Of a stretch of DNA of 64,000 bases, positions 36,796 to 45,986 are shown piece after piece (the first letter of the stretch is position 1; each line of letters starts with the position of its first letter). The DNA is from Winogradskyella ursingii. GTDB taxonomy: Bacteria; Bacteroidota; Bacteroidia; Flavobacteriales; Flavobacteriaceae. Under the pieces are notes generated by a model, which searched no databases, was not told the origin of the DNA, and saw only the letters and a list, made by a program, of their open reading frames with translations. A program made the position numbers and the translations under genes. The stretch spans positions 1-64,000 of the forward strand of contig NZ_JABFDH010000003.1 of the NCBI RefSeq assembly GCF_013403975.1. The letters run 5' to 3'.

Positions 36796-37617
36796 ATGAA
36801 TAAGAAATTACTTTGTCTTGTATTTTGTACACTTATGCTGTGTAGTTGTGCATCTAAAAAATATAAAGATATACTGTTTAAAACAACTGACGATACCACT
36901 AAAGAACTTCAACTTAATGTATTTGAACCACGTAAGAATAGAACTGATAAGAAACCAGTTGTAATTTTTATTCATGGAGGATATTGGACTGAAGGTGACA
37001 AAGACATTTATGGTTTTTTGGGTAGAAATTTTGCCAAGCATTCAATAGTAACTGTGATTCCTTCATATACTTTAAGTCCAAATGGTAATTATAAGACAAT
37101 GGCAAATGATGTAGTCGAAGCTATAAAATGGACTGAAAAAAACATTGAAACCTACGGAGGTAATCCAGAAGAAGTATATTTAATGGGTCATTCGGCTGGA
37201 GGACATTTAATTGCTTTAGTTACTACAAATTCTAGGTATGCCAAAGAAACCAAAGGTATAAAAGGGGTCATTTTAAACGATGCTGCTGGACTAGATATGT
37301 ATTCTTATTTAAAAGAAAACCCACCTACGGAAAAATATAATTATAAAACGACTTGGACCGAAAATCCAGAACTATGGAAAGATGCTTCACCAATTTATCA
37401 TCTTTCAGAAAACAGTCCTACTTTTTTGATTTATGTTGGCGAGAAAACGTACGCGTCGATAAAAACCCAAAACAAGTCTTTTGTCAAAGAATTGAATGAG
37501 TTTCAACCTAATGTAAAACCGATTTATTTAGACAAAAAGCATGTACCAATGATGTCACAATTTTTTTGGCCATGGAATAAACGATACGACGAAATTTTAG
37601 AATTTATTGAGGAGTAA
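36796..37617 (+). CDS. Alpha/beta-hydrolase lipoprotein (BD-FAE/carboxylesterase-like)
   Basis: The 273-residue protein has a lipobox near residue 18 (LCSC). The oxyanion-hole motif IFIHGGYW and nucleophile motif GHSAGG define the hormone-sensitive-lipase/BD-FAE group of esterases. The catalytic Asp and His are probably in the C-terminal part around VGEKTY and DKKHVPM. It would cleave esters in the periplasm or at the cell surface; the substrate is unknown. It converges on the receptor gene with only 2 bases between stops. Confidence 0.85.
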   Translation: MNKKLLCLVFCTLMLCSCASKKYKDILFKTTDDTTKELQLNVFEPRKNRTDKKPVVIFIHGGYWTEGDKDIYGFLGRNFAKHSIVTVIPSYTLSPNGNYKTMANDVVEAIKWTEKNIETYGGNPEEVYLMGHSAGGHLIALVTTNSRYAKETKGIKGVILNDAAGLDMYSYLKENPPTEKYNYKTTWTENPELWKDASPIYHLSENSPTFLIYVGEKTYASIKTQNKSFVKELNEFQPNVKPIYLDKKHVPMMSQFFWPWNKRYDEILEFIEE

Positions 37618-37619
37618 AA

Positions 37620-40154
37620 TTATCCTTCAAAATCAAAATCATCATCGCCGTTATCACCATTATTTCCTCTACCAGAGCGTTCACGTTTATTTAATTTTTG
37701 GTTAAAGCGGTAAATTGCTGATATATTAATCTGACGTTGTCTCCATTGTGACTCGCTATAACGCTCAAAGAAATCTGTAGTCGTTGTGGATTGTCTTCTT
37801 CTGGAGTTGAACAAATCCCTCACATTTAAAGAGACAGTAAGATTATTATCAAGTAATTCTTTACTGAATGCTAAATCCATTGAAAATAATCCTTCCGTAT
37901 CCGATTGTGCGTCTTGTTGTGCGCCTCTATAGTTGGCATTTGTTTGCCAATCTATTTGCCACGGCAAAGTTATCTTAGAGCTAAAGCGCGCAAAATAACT
38001 TGTGTTCTTTGCACTATAATCAACGTCATTAAATTCCCCATCGGTTTCAAATTGAAAGAAATTAAAACTGGAATTTAGGCGTAACCATTTATTAGGATTA
38101 TATAAAAAACCAAGCTCGGCACCAGTACGCTTATTTGTAGAAAGGTTTATAGGTATAGTTCTAATAATATCGATGCCGTCTGTAGTTTGCTGACCTGTAT
38201 TTTCCTGAATGCGCTCAAAAGAATTAGTTTCAACTTGATAATAAATTGAAGAAGTTAAAGTCAGTTTTTCCCAACGTTTTAGATAACCTATGTCAAAAGC
38301 ATTAGAGAAAGCAGGTTGCAAATTAGGATTTCCTTGAAAGATATTTGTTCTACTAGATCGTGTAGGGAATGGATTGATAAAAAATCCTCGAGGTCTATTG
38401 ATTCTTCTGTTATAACCAAGGGTTATACTCTCTTCATTATCAGATTCAGCTCCTTTAAGATTAAAAATAAGGTTCACCGTTGGAAACAACCCTAAATAAT
38501 TATTGTCAAAATTTGTTTGAATTGGAAAGCCAAAAGCTTCTACCAATTCTTCATCTGATAATCTAGAATCTATATCTCCTTTTAATTGTGTATGCTCCAA
38601 TCGAAGACCTAACAAGAAAGAAAATTTTCCGAACTTAGTTCCATATTGGCTATAGAGTGCGTTAACATTTTCATCATAATCAAAAATGTTTGTTATAGTA
38701 TCATTCACCACCAGTTCTCCCGTGTCAATATTCTCTTGTTCTAATCTATAATTAGTGATTTGATTTTCGAGATTACTTCTAAAACCGGCTTCAAATCTCG
38801 CATCTTCACCAAGTGGTAATACATAGTCTGCTTGAATTAGATATTCTTTTTGGTCTTCTACAGTAAATTCCTGTTCAATTTGAAATGGCTCCGGATCAAT
38901 TTGATCGGTAGTTATATAGTCTTCATTTAAAAAAGTAAAACCTTCTTCAGCATCATTTTCATATTGAAAATCTGCAGTTAGTTTATGGTCATCGTCTTCT
39001 CCAAATCTCTGAACGTAATTAAGGGCTATCTGATAGCTATTATCTTCCTCTGTCTCTTTTTCACGACGTAAAGTTTGCTCAACAATTACACCATCGTTAA
39101 ATCGGTCACTGTTGTTTAAGGATAAATCTGCATCACTGCCTAATCTATAAAAAAGGCTACCTGTTATGGATGCTTTATCGCTTAAAAAATATTCCATACC
39201 AACGTTGGCATTGTAATTTCTGTTCAAACGTTCTACTTCCTCATCTTCTCTGATTCTTCTATATTCAGGTTCTATAGTTTCGCCATCAACCACACGGTCA
39301 AAATAGGTGACATCTGTAAAACTGTTTCTAGGTGCATCAAAATATCTCCAACCAAGATTAGTAAATAAATTGAATTTTTCAGTTCTATAATTAAGACTCG
39401 CATTGAAACCAATGTTATCTGGCTGTCCTTCTGTAAAAGTAAATGAACCGTTGAAGCCTAAAGTTTCCTTTTGACGAAGAATAATGTTTAGAATACCAGC
39501 AGTACCTTCTGCATCATACCTTGCAGATGGAGAGGTAATGACCTCAACCCGCTCAATGGCTTCAGCAGGTAATTGGCTTAGAACGTTTGTGTCGCCAAAA
39601 CCGGCTAGGGCAGAGGGCTTACCATTAATTAAGATTCTCACATTTCCATTACCTCTTAGGCTTATAGCGCCATCTACATCTACGGCAACAGATGGTACAT
39701 TGTTAAGTGCATCACTTACAGTTCCGCCAGCTGTGGTTAAATCCTTACCGATATTATAGACTTTTTTGTCTAGTTTTATTTCAACAGTAGTGCGTTCTGC
39801 AACGATTTCAACTTCATCTAGAGATTCTATATCTAGAGACAGGGCCACTGTACCGAGATCTATTTTCTCAGAAATTGTCCTATTATTATAGTTTTTGGTT
39901 TTGTAAGAGATGTATTCTACAGAAATGTTGTAAGTACCTGCAGGAACTTCAACTTTAAACTCACCATTTGTATTTGTTATTCCGCCATCGACGATTTGGT
40001 TATCTGCGACATTTTTAAAAGTGACAGTGGCATATTCTAATGGAACATTAGATCCTTGTTCTACAACCGTTCCGGTTACTTCAATTTTTTCTTGGGCAAA
40101 TACTATAGAGGTTAAACAAAAGAATATACAAGCTGCTAAAAAATTTAATTTCAT
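37620..40154 (-). CDS. TonB-dependent receptor, outer-membrane beta-barrel family
   Basis: The 844-residue protein starts at the ATG at 40154, directly before a good signal peptide ending IVFAQ; an upstream in-frame ATG at 40190 adds 12 unlikely residues. A carboxypeptidase-regulatory-like beta sandwich (about 25-100) precedes a plug with NVPSVAVDVDGAISLRGNGNVRILINGKPS. A 22-strand-type barrel of the OMP_b-brl_3 family follows, ending in the basic RGNNGDNGDDDFDFEG tail. These receptors import siderophores, peptides or other ligands. No SusD partner is adjacent, so the substrate is unknown. Confidence 0.9.
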   Translation of the reverse strand: MKLNFLAACIFFCLTSIVFAQEKIEVTGTVVEQGSNVPLEYATVTFKNVADNQIVDGGITNTNGEFKVEVPAGTYNISVEYISYKTKNYNNRTISEKIDLGTVALSLDIESLDEVEIVAERTTVEIKLDKKVYNIGKDLTTAGGTVSDALNNVPSVAVDVDGAISLRGNGNVRILINGKPSALAGFGDTNVLSQLPAEAIERVEVITSPSARYDAEGTAGILNIILRQKETLGFNGSFTFTEGQPDNIGFNASLNYRTEKFNLFTNLGWRYFDAPRNSFTDVTYFDRVVDGETIEPEYRRIREDEEVERLNRNYNANVGMEYFLSDKASITGSLFYRLGSDADLSLNNSDRFNDGVIVEQTLRREKETEEDNSYQIALNYVQRFGEDDDHKLTADFQYENDAEEGFTFLNEDYITTDQIDPEPFQIEQEFTVEDQKEYLIQADYVLPLGEDARFEAGFRSNLENQITNYRLEQENIDTGELVVNDTITNIFDYDENVNALYSQYGTKFGKFSFLLGLRLEHTQLKGDIDSRLSDEELVEAFGFPIQTNFDNNYLGLFPTVNLIFNLKGAESDNEESITLGYNRRINRPRGFFINPFPTRSSRTNIFQGNPNLQPAFSNAFDIGYLKRWEKLTLTSSIYYQVETNSFERIQENTGQQTTDGIDIIRTIPINLSTNKRTGAELGFLYNPNKWLRLNSSFNFFQFETDGEFNDVDYSAKNTSYFARFSSKITLPWQIDWQTNANYRGAQQDAQSDTEGLFSMDLAFSKELLDNNLTVSLNVRDLFNSRRRQSTTTTDFFERYSESQWRQRQINISAIYRFNQKLNKRERSGRGNNGDNGDDDFDFEG

Positions 40155-40279
40155 AAAGATGGTTAGTTTTATCTGTTTATGGTAAGACAAGTAAAACTAA
40201 TGATGGTTTAAACAGCAGCTGTTAATCTTGTGTTAAAGCATAATTGAGTTTATCTATGCTCTATTTCGTGAAGCTATAA

Positions 40280-40729
40280 TTATCCTTTTTTTCTTCTGTT
40301 TTTCTTCTTTTTCTTTTTTACTTCCTTTTCATCAAATTCACCTTTAATCAGTTCTTCGACTTTAGCATAGTCTTTTTCTGAAATCAGGTCTTTTAATTCA
40401 AGAAAATGAGTTTCGTCTAGTTGCTTTATAGCTTGTTTTTTATCAAAACTATGTTCAAAATTAGTTTTTAGCAATGCCATCTTAGCATCAAAATAGCTAT
40501 CTAATTTTTGCTTGATAATCACTTTTTGAAAATCATCTGCGTCGAGCGTAGTTAAGAAATTATCTATGTATTCTTCTTTACGCTCCTCCATTTCGCGTTC
40601 GCGCTTTTCTATTTCTTTCGCAGTAGGTTCATGATTTGCTTGTGGCATATTGCCAATATCTCTTCTTCTTTGCCCAAAAACATTTAGGCCAATAAATAGT
40701 GCAAATGCGAGTAAAAAAATCTTTTTCAT
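40280..40729 (-). CDS. Small secreted basic protein of unknown function
   Basis: The 149-residue protein has a signal peptide ending NVFGQ at residue 20, a highly charged helical body, and ends in a lysine/arginine tail EVKKKKKKNRRKKG. The helical layout with TLDADDFQKVIIKQKL resembles the Spy/CpxP-like envelope chaperone pattern common in Bacteroidota, but I cannot confirm it. It sits between the receptor (126 bases) and the ArsC-like gene (11 bases). Confidence 0.65.
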   Translation of the reverse strand: MKKIFLLAFALFIGLNVFGQRRRDIGNMPQANHEPTAKEIEKREREMEERKEEYIDNFLTTLDADDFQKVIIKQKLDSYFDAKMALLKTNFEHSFDKKQAIKQLDETHFLELKDLISEKDYAKVEELIKGEFDEKEVKKKKKKNRRKKG

Positions 40730-40740
40730 TTGAATAAGGT

Positions 40741-41082
40741 TTAAATAATTTCAAGAATTTTTTCTGATGGTCTTCCAACAACCGCTTTATTTTTATAGAC
40801 AACTATTGGTCTTTCGATTAATTTTGGATGTCTAACCATGGCTTCTAAAATCTCATTGTCAGTAAGATCTTGGTCTTTATATTCCGACTTCCATATAGCT
40901 TCATTTTTACGAACCAATTCTACTGGCTTTATGCCTAATTTTTTAATCAATTCCTTTAACTCAGCTACAGATAATGTGTTTTCAAGATATCGTACAACTT
41001 CAAATTCTTTACCTGATTCTTCTAATAAGGCAAGTCCTTCTCTAGATTTACTACATCTTGGATTATGAAAAATTGTTATCAT
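40741..41082 (-). CDS. ArsC-family reductase (YfgD-like)
   Basis: The 113-residue thioredoxin-fold protein begins ITIFHNPRCSKSR, with the catalytic Cys10. It contains RKNEAIWKSEY and ends with HPKLIERPIVVYKNKAVVGRPSEKILEI. This is the ArsC/Spx group, close to YfgD. Without other ars genes, arsenate reduction is only one possibility, and a glutaredoxin-linked thiol role is another. Confidence 0.87.
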   Translation of the reverse strand: MITIFHNPRCSKSREGLALLEESGKEFEVVRYLENTLSVAELKELIKKLGIKPVELVRKNEAIWKSEYKDQDLTDNEILEAMVRHPKLIERPIVVYKNKAVVGRPSEKILEII

Positions 41083-41171
41083 CTTTTATATATTATTCAA
41101 ATTTTATGCCAATTGATATCATAAAGATAATAATTATTGGTCATTCATGTTGAGCATAATAACTCAGTAAA

Positions 41172-42282
41172 TTATAATGTATTTACATCCTGTTCTTGCT
41201 GCCCCATCATCATTAAATAAGCTTTTAAAAACGGTTCTATATCACCATCCATTACAGCATCAACATTTCCTGTCTCATGAGCTGATCTTACATCTTTAAC
41301 CAATTTGTAAGGGTGCATGACATAATTACGTATTTGACTGCCCCATTCAATTTTCATTTTGTTTGCCTCAATATCCTCACGCTGCGCCATTTGCTTTTGT
41401 AATTCTATTTCATAAAGCTGTGACTTTAACATTTGCATGGCTCTCGTACGGTTATCGTGCTGAGAACGCGTTTCTGAACATTGAATTTGTATACCAGTAG
41501 GTTTGTGTAACAGTTGTACTTTAGTTTCAACTTTGTTTACATTCTGACCACCTGCACCACTTGAGCGTGCAGTAGTAATTTCTATATCAGATGGATTAAT
41601 GTCAATCTCGATGGTATCATCTACAAGCGGATAAACATAAACCGAAGCAAAACTGGTATGGCGCTTAGCATTACTATCAAAAGGCGAAATTCTTACCAAT
41701 CGATGAACACCATTTTCGCCTTTGAGCCACCCAAAAGCATAGTCTCCTTCGATTTCTAAAGTAACGGTTTTAATACCTGCAACATCACCTTCCTGCAAGT
41801 TGAGTTCTTTTACTTTAAATCCACTTTTCTCTGCATACATTAAATACATACGCATGAGCATACTTGCCCAATCGCAGCTCTCAGTGCCACCAGCACCAGC
41901 GGTAATTTGAAGTACAGCACTAAGACTGTCTCCTTCCTCGGAAAGCATATTTTTAAACTCTAATTTTTCAATGGCATTTATGGCTTGCTCAAAACGATCT
42001 TCTACATTTTCGATAGGAGCTTCGTCCTCTTTGTAAAATTCGTAAATGACCTCTAAATCTTCGTAAAGCGTTTTAGCATTATTAAAATCTTCTACCCAAC
42101 TTTTCTTCTCACGAATCGATCGCATAATTTGCTGGGCCTTTTTGGAATCGTTCCAGAAGTTTGGGTCAAAAGTTTGCTCTTCTTCGTTAGCAATTTCTAT
42201 CTTCTTGGCATCTAAGTCAAAGATATTGTCTAAGTGCGTCTAGACGGGTATTAAGATCTTTAATTTGATCTGATGTTATCAT
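41172..42282 (-). CDS. prfB: Peptide chain release factor 2, programmed +1 frameshift
   Basis: RF2 terminates translation at UGA and UAA. The first reading frame starts at ATG 42282, encodes 21 residues ending QYL, and meets an in-frame TGA at 42219-42217. A +1 shift at CTT-TGA-C joins it to the main frame, which continues with [14 protein letters not shown] and gives 369 residues in all. Signatures are SPF in [13 protein letters not shown], the UGA/UAA recognition tripeptide region, and [11 protein letters not shown] with the catalytic GGQ. The shift autoregulates RF2 level. Confidence 0.95.
42215..42222 (-). promoter_or_regulatory. RF2 programmed frameshift site
   Basis: On the minus strand the site reads CTT TGA C: the slow-to-terminate UGA codon follows a slippery CUU and is followed by C, the classical RF2 context. 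I do not see a strong internal Shine-Dalgarno at the E. coli distance, which fits the weak use of that interaction in Bacteroidota. Confidence 0.92.
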
Positions 42283-42386
42283 AGGTTTGAAGTATTTTGT
42301 GCAAATATAAGATGACGTATTAAAGTGCCATAATTTTGAATGGATTTTTTATAAATTCCGTAGTTTTATGATTCAAATTTTTAAAC

Positions 42387-44792
42387 ATGAAAAATATTTA
42401 CCTAGCCTTAAGTTTTTTGATGGTTGTTTTTACTGTTGAAGGACAGATTCTCGATAAGAAAGACCTTAAACCTTATGAAGGTTATTTTGATTTTTATTAC
42501 GAGGAAAGTACCGATAAAATTTATTTAAAGGTTGAAAAGTTAAATGATGAATTTCTATACGTTAATTCCTTAGCATCTGGAGTTGGTAGTAATGACATAG
42601 GTTTAGATAGAGGGCAATTGGGCAATGAACGACTGGTATATTTTAAAAAAGCAGGAAATAAATTATTGTTAATTCAACCCAACTTGAATTTTCGTGCAAA
42701 TACAGAGAACGAACTAGAAAAAAAGAGTATTGAACAAGCCTTTGCAAAGTCAGTTTTATTTGGTTTCAAAATTTTGAAAGAAAATAATGGTGAATTCATA
42801 ATTGATTTCACACCATTTTTAATGGAAGATACACATGGAGTGGCCAACCGTTTAAAGCAGAGAAAAGAAGGGACCTACAAAGTTGATGCATCAAAAAGTG
42901 CGTTGGCATTAGAACGTACCAAAGCATTCCCAAACAACGTTGAATTTGAGGTAATGCTCACCTTTAAGGGTGAGCCAGCTGGACGAAATTTGCGAAGCGT
43001 TACACCTACAGCGTCTTTGGTAACCGTAATTCAGCATCATTCATTCGTGAAACTACCTGATGATAAATTTGAACCTCGAGTTTTTGATCCACGGAGTGGA
43101 GCAATTTCAATCTCTTATATGGATTATGCTGCGCCAATTCAAGAGGATATAAAAAAAAGATTTATAATTCGCCACCGTTTAGAAAAGAAAAACCCTGAAG
43201 CTAAAGTTAGCGAAGCCAAAGAGCCAATTGTTTATTATTTAGACCCTGGAACACCAGAACCTGTGCGTTCGGCTTTATTAGAAGGAGCCAAATGGTGGAA
43301 CCAGGCTTATGAAGCCATAGGTTTTAAGGATGCTTTTCAGGTTAAAATGCTTCCGGATGATGCCGATCCGATGGATTGTAGATATAACGTGATTCAATGG
43401 GTACACAGAAGTACCAGAGGGTGGAGTTATGGAGCGAGTGTGGTAGATCCAAGAACTGGAGAAATAATTAAAGGGCATGTAAGTTTGGGCAGTTTACGTA
43501 TTCGTCAGGATTTTATGATTGCACAAGCATTAATGAATCAACCCTTTGCAGAAAGCGATGATAACTACCAACCCATGTTAGAGATGGCATTGGCAAGGAT
43601 AAGACAATTGAGTGCACATGAAGTTGGTCACACTATTGGCTTTGCTCATAATTTTGCCGCAAGTACCAATAATAGAGCATCAGTTATGGACTATCCGCAT
43701 CCGCAGATAACAGTTAAAAATAGTGAAATTGATTTTAGCGATGCCTATGCAACTGGTATTGGAGAATGGGATAAAGTAACGGTTGCATATAGCTATTCGG
43801 ATTTTAAAAAATCAACTGATAAAGAGAAAGCTTTAAAAAATATATTGAAAGAAGCACAAGATAAGGGTCTCCGTTTTATTACGGATTCCGATGCCAGAGC
43901 ATCAGGCGGTGCACATGCTTTAGCACATTTATGGGATAATGGAAAAACACCAGCAGAAGAGTTAAACGATGTTTTAAATTTACGCGAGCAAGCCATAAAA
44001 AATTTTTCAAAAGATAATATTAAGAGCTACGAACCATATTCGGTTTTAGAAGATGTTTTTGTACCTCTTTATTTTTACCACCGCTATCAAGTTGAAGCTG
44101 CAACTAAGGTCATTGGTGGGTTGGATTATAATTATGCTGTAAAAGGTGATGGCCAATTAATAACGGAACCAGTTGACGTTAAATTACAAAGGGAAACTTT
44201 AGATGCTATTTTAAAAACTATAGATGCTGAAATTTTAGCAATCCCTAGAGATAAACTCAATTTATTTCCACCAAGAGCCTTTGGTTACAATCGTAGCCGT
44301 GAATCATTCAAGGGCAAAACAGGCGTGGCTTTTGATCCATTGAGTGCAGCAAATACGGCAAGCGATATGACACTGAAATTTTTATTGCATCCTCAGCGCG
44401 CCAACCGTTTAGTACTTCAAAAAAGTTTAAACGATGGGCAATTGAGTTTGGAAGATGTTATTGATGCTATAATGAAAGTTTCTTTCAAAAAGGAATTAAG
44501 CAATAGCTATTTATCAGAAATTCAACATCAAATAAATGCTAATGTTTTAAAGTATATAATGAATTTAGCCGTAAATGATAACTCTTATTTTCAAGTTAAA
44601 GCAATTGCGAATAAAACAATTCTTGATGTGGCAAAAAACAGCTTGTCAACCGATGCAATTAAAATGCAATACGGTTTAATGATAAAAGATTTTTACGAAC
44701 ATCCGGAACAATTCAAAATTGAAAGTTCACCGCAGATACCAGATGGTTCGCCAATTGGGAGTGGTGGTTGTGATTATATTACATTAGATTAG
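42387..44792 (+). CDS. Secreted zinc-dependent metalloprotease (DUF5117/DUF4953 type)
   Basis: The 801-residue protein has a signal peptide ending VEGQ at about residue 19. An N-terminal DUF5117-like beta domain covers about residues 40-200. A gluzincin/metzincin-like catalytic region contains H411-E-VG-H415-TIGFAH, fitting HExxHxxGxxH, and the Met-turn candidate SVMDYPHP. A long helical C-terminal region follows, ending in DGSPIGSGGCDY. This is a large Bacteroidota family of periplasmic or secreted proteases whose substrates are not known. Confidence 0.9.
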   Translation: MKNIYLALSFLMVVFTVEGQILDKKDLKPYEGYFDFYYEESTDKIYLKVEKLNDEFLYVNSLASGVGSNDIGLDRGQLGNERLVYFKKAGNKLLLIQPNLNFRANTENELEKKSIEQAFAKSVLFGFKILKENNGEFIIDFTPFLMEDTHGVANRLKQRKEGTYKVDASKSALALERTKAFPNNVEFEVMLTFKGEPAGRNLRSVTPTASLVTVIQHHSFVKLPDDKFEPRVFDPRSGAISISYMDYAAPIQEDIKKRFIIRHRLEKKNPEAKVSEAKEPIVYYLDPGTPEPVRSALLEGAKWWNQAYEAIGFKDAFQVKMLPDDADPMDCRYNVIQWVHRSTRGWSYGASVVDPRTGEIIKGHVSLGSLRIRQDFMIAQALMNQPFAESDDNYQPMLEMALARIRQLSAHEVGHTIGFAHNFAASTNNRASVMDYPHPQITVKNSEIDFSDAYATGIGEWDKVTVAYSYSDFKKSTDKEKALKNILKEAQDKGLRFITDSDARASGGAHALAHLWDNGKTPAEELNDVLNLREQAIKNFSKDNIKSYEPYSVLEDVFVPLYFYHRYQVEAATKVIGGLDYNYAVKGDGQLITEPVDVKLQRETLDAILKTIDAEILAIPRDKLNLFPPRAFGYNRSRESFKGKTGVAFDPLSAANTASDMTLKFLLHPQRANRLVLQKSLNDGQLSLEDVIDAIMKVSFKKELSNSYLSEIQHQINANVLKYIMNLAVNDNSYFQVKAIANKTILDVAKNSLSTDAIKMQYGLMIKDFYEHPEQFKIESSPQIPDGSPIGSGGCDYITLD

Positions 44793-44881
44793 ACACTAAT
44801 TTCGCGGATTTGCACGAATTGTCATGCCTTACAGTTTATAATTAGTGAAAATTAGTGAAATTCGTATCAAAAAAATTTAAA
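44793..44881. repeat. Possible dispersed palindromic repeat
   Basis: The spacer holds CACTAATTTCGCGGATTTGCACGAATT-like sequence, and further on AATTAGTGAAAATTAGTGAAATTCGT in inverted orientation. I recall similar short repeats in intergenic regions of flavobacterial genomes. With only one locus here the assignment rests on pattern alone. Confidence 0.4.
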
Positions 44882-45901
44882 ATGACAATAGACTTAAGAA
44901 GCGATACTATTACAAAACCAACGAAGGGCATGTTAGACGCTATGCTTTCGGCTAACGTTGGTGATGATGTTTATAAAGAAGACCCATCGGTTAATGCTCT
45001 AGAGAAAAAACTTGCAGAAATGTTTGGGATGGACGACGCGCTTTTTTTTCCAACCGGAAGTATGGCCAACCAAGCTGCATTAAAATTGCATACTAATCCT
45101 GGTGAACAGGTTATTTGTGATAAGTACGCACATATTTATAATTATGAAGGTGGTGGAGCATCCTTTAACAGTGGTATTTCATGTAAATTGATAGATGGCC
45201 ATCGAGGGATGTTTACTGCGGAACAAGCTAAGGAATCCATCAATCCGCCTGATTTTTATCATAGTCCGTTAACATCACTTATAGCAATAGAGAACACCAC
45301 AAATAAGGGAGGGGGAGCTTGCTGGGATTTCGATGAACTTCAAGAAATTAGAAAGGTGGCCACTGAGCACGGTTTGGGTTATCATTTAGATGGGGCTAGA
45401 CTTTGGAACGCGCTAGTGGCTAAAGGGGAAAGTCCAAAACAGTATGGAGGCTTATTTGATACTATATCGGTATGTTTAAGCAAAGGACTAGGATGCCCAA
45501 TGGGTTCTGTGTTAATTGGAAGGAAGGAGCTCATGAAAGGAGCAATACGTATACGCAAAATTTTGGGTGGAGGAATGCGACAAGTCGGTTTTGCAGCTGC
45601 AGCAGGACTTTATGCTTTAGATAATCATTATGAGCGTTTATCCGAAGATCACAAAAAAGCACAAGAAATAGGTAAGATGCTTTTTAGAGTTGACGCTGTA
45701 AAAAAAGTAGAACCCATTGAAACCAACATCATTATTTTTGAACTTAATAAAACTGTAAGTGAAACTCATTTCCTCGAAAAGTTGAATAGTAAAAACGTCC
45801 GCATCATTGGTATGGGAAGCAATAAATTACGCATGGTCACTCATTTGGATTATACTGACGAAATGCATTCAAGATTATTAGAAATTTTAAAAACTTTATA
45901 A
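44882..45901 (+). CDS. ltaE: Low-specificity L-threonine aldolase
   Basis: The 339-residue PLP enzyme starts at ATG 44882, giving the family N-terminus MTIDLRSDTITKPTKGM; an in-frame ATG at 44855 adds nine residues inside the repeat region. Motifs include FPTGSMANQAAL, HLDGARLWNA and the PLP-binding lysine in CLSKGLGCPMGSVL. It cleaves threonine or allo-threonine to glycine and acetaldehyde. Confidence 0.94.
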   Translation: MTIDLRSDTITKPTKGMLDAMLSANVGDDVYKEDPSVNALEKKLAEMFGMDDALFFPTGSMANQAALKLHTNPGEQVICDKYAHIYNYEGGGASFNSGISCKLIDGHRGMFTAEQAKESINPPDFYHSPLTSLIAIENTTNKGGGACWDFDELQEIRKVATEHGLGYHLDGARLWNALVAKGESPKQYGGLFDTISVCLSKGLGCPMGSVLIGRKELMKGAIRIRKILGGGMRQVGFAAAAGLYALDNHYERLSEDHKKAQEIGKMLFRVDAVKKVEPIETNIIIFELNKTVSETHFLEKLNSKNVRIIGMGSNKLRMVTHLDYTDEMHSRLLEILKTL

Positions 45902-45986
45902 TTTCAAAGTTTTATTAACCACATTAGCGAATAATTTTATTCCTCAATTTTAGAACCGCTATTTTCACAGAAATTTATATAGAATA

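Noticed and set aside
40741-41082. Arsenic-resistance operon
   Set aside because: No arsR, arsB or acr3 gene is adjacent; YfgD-like proteins are widespread without arsenic function.
41172-42125. prfB starting at the internal ATG at 42125
   Set aside because: This would remove the conserved N-terminal helices; the upstream frame with the CTT TGA C site explains the full protein.
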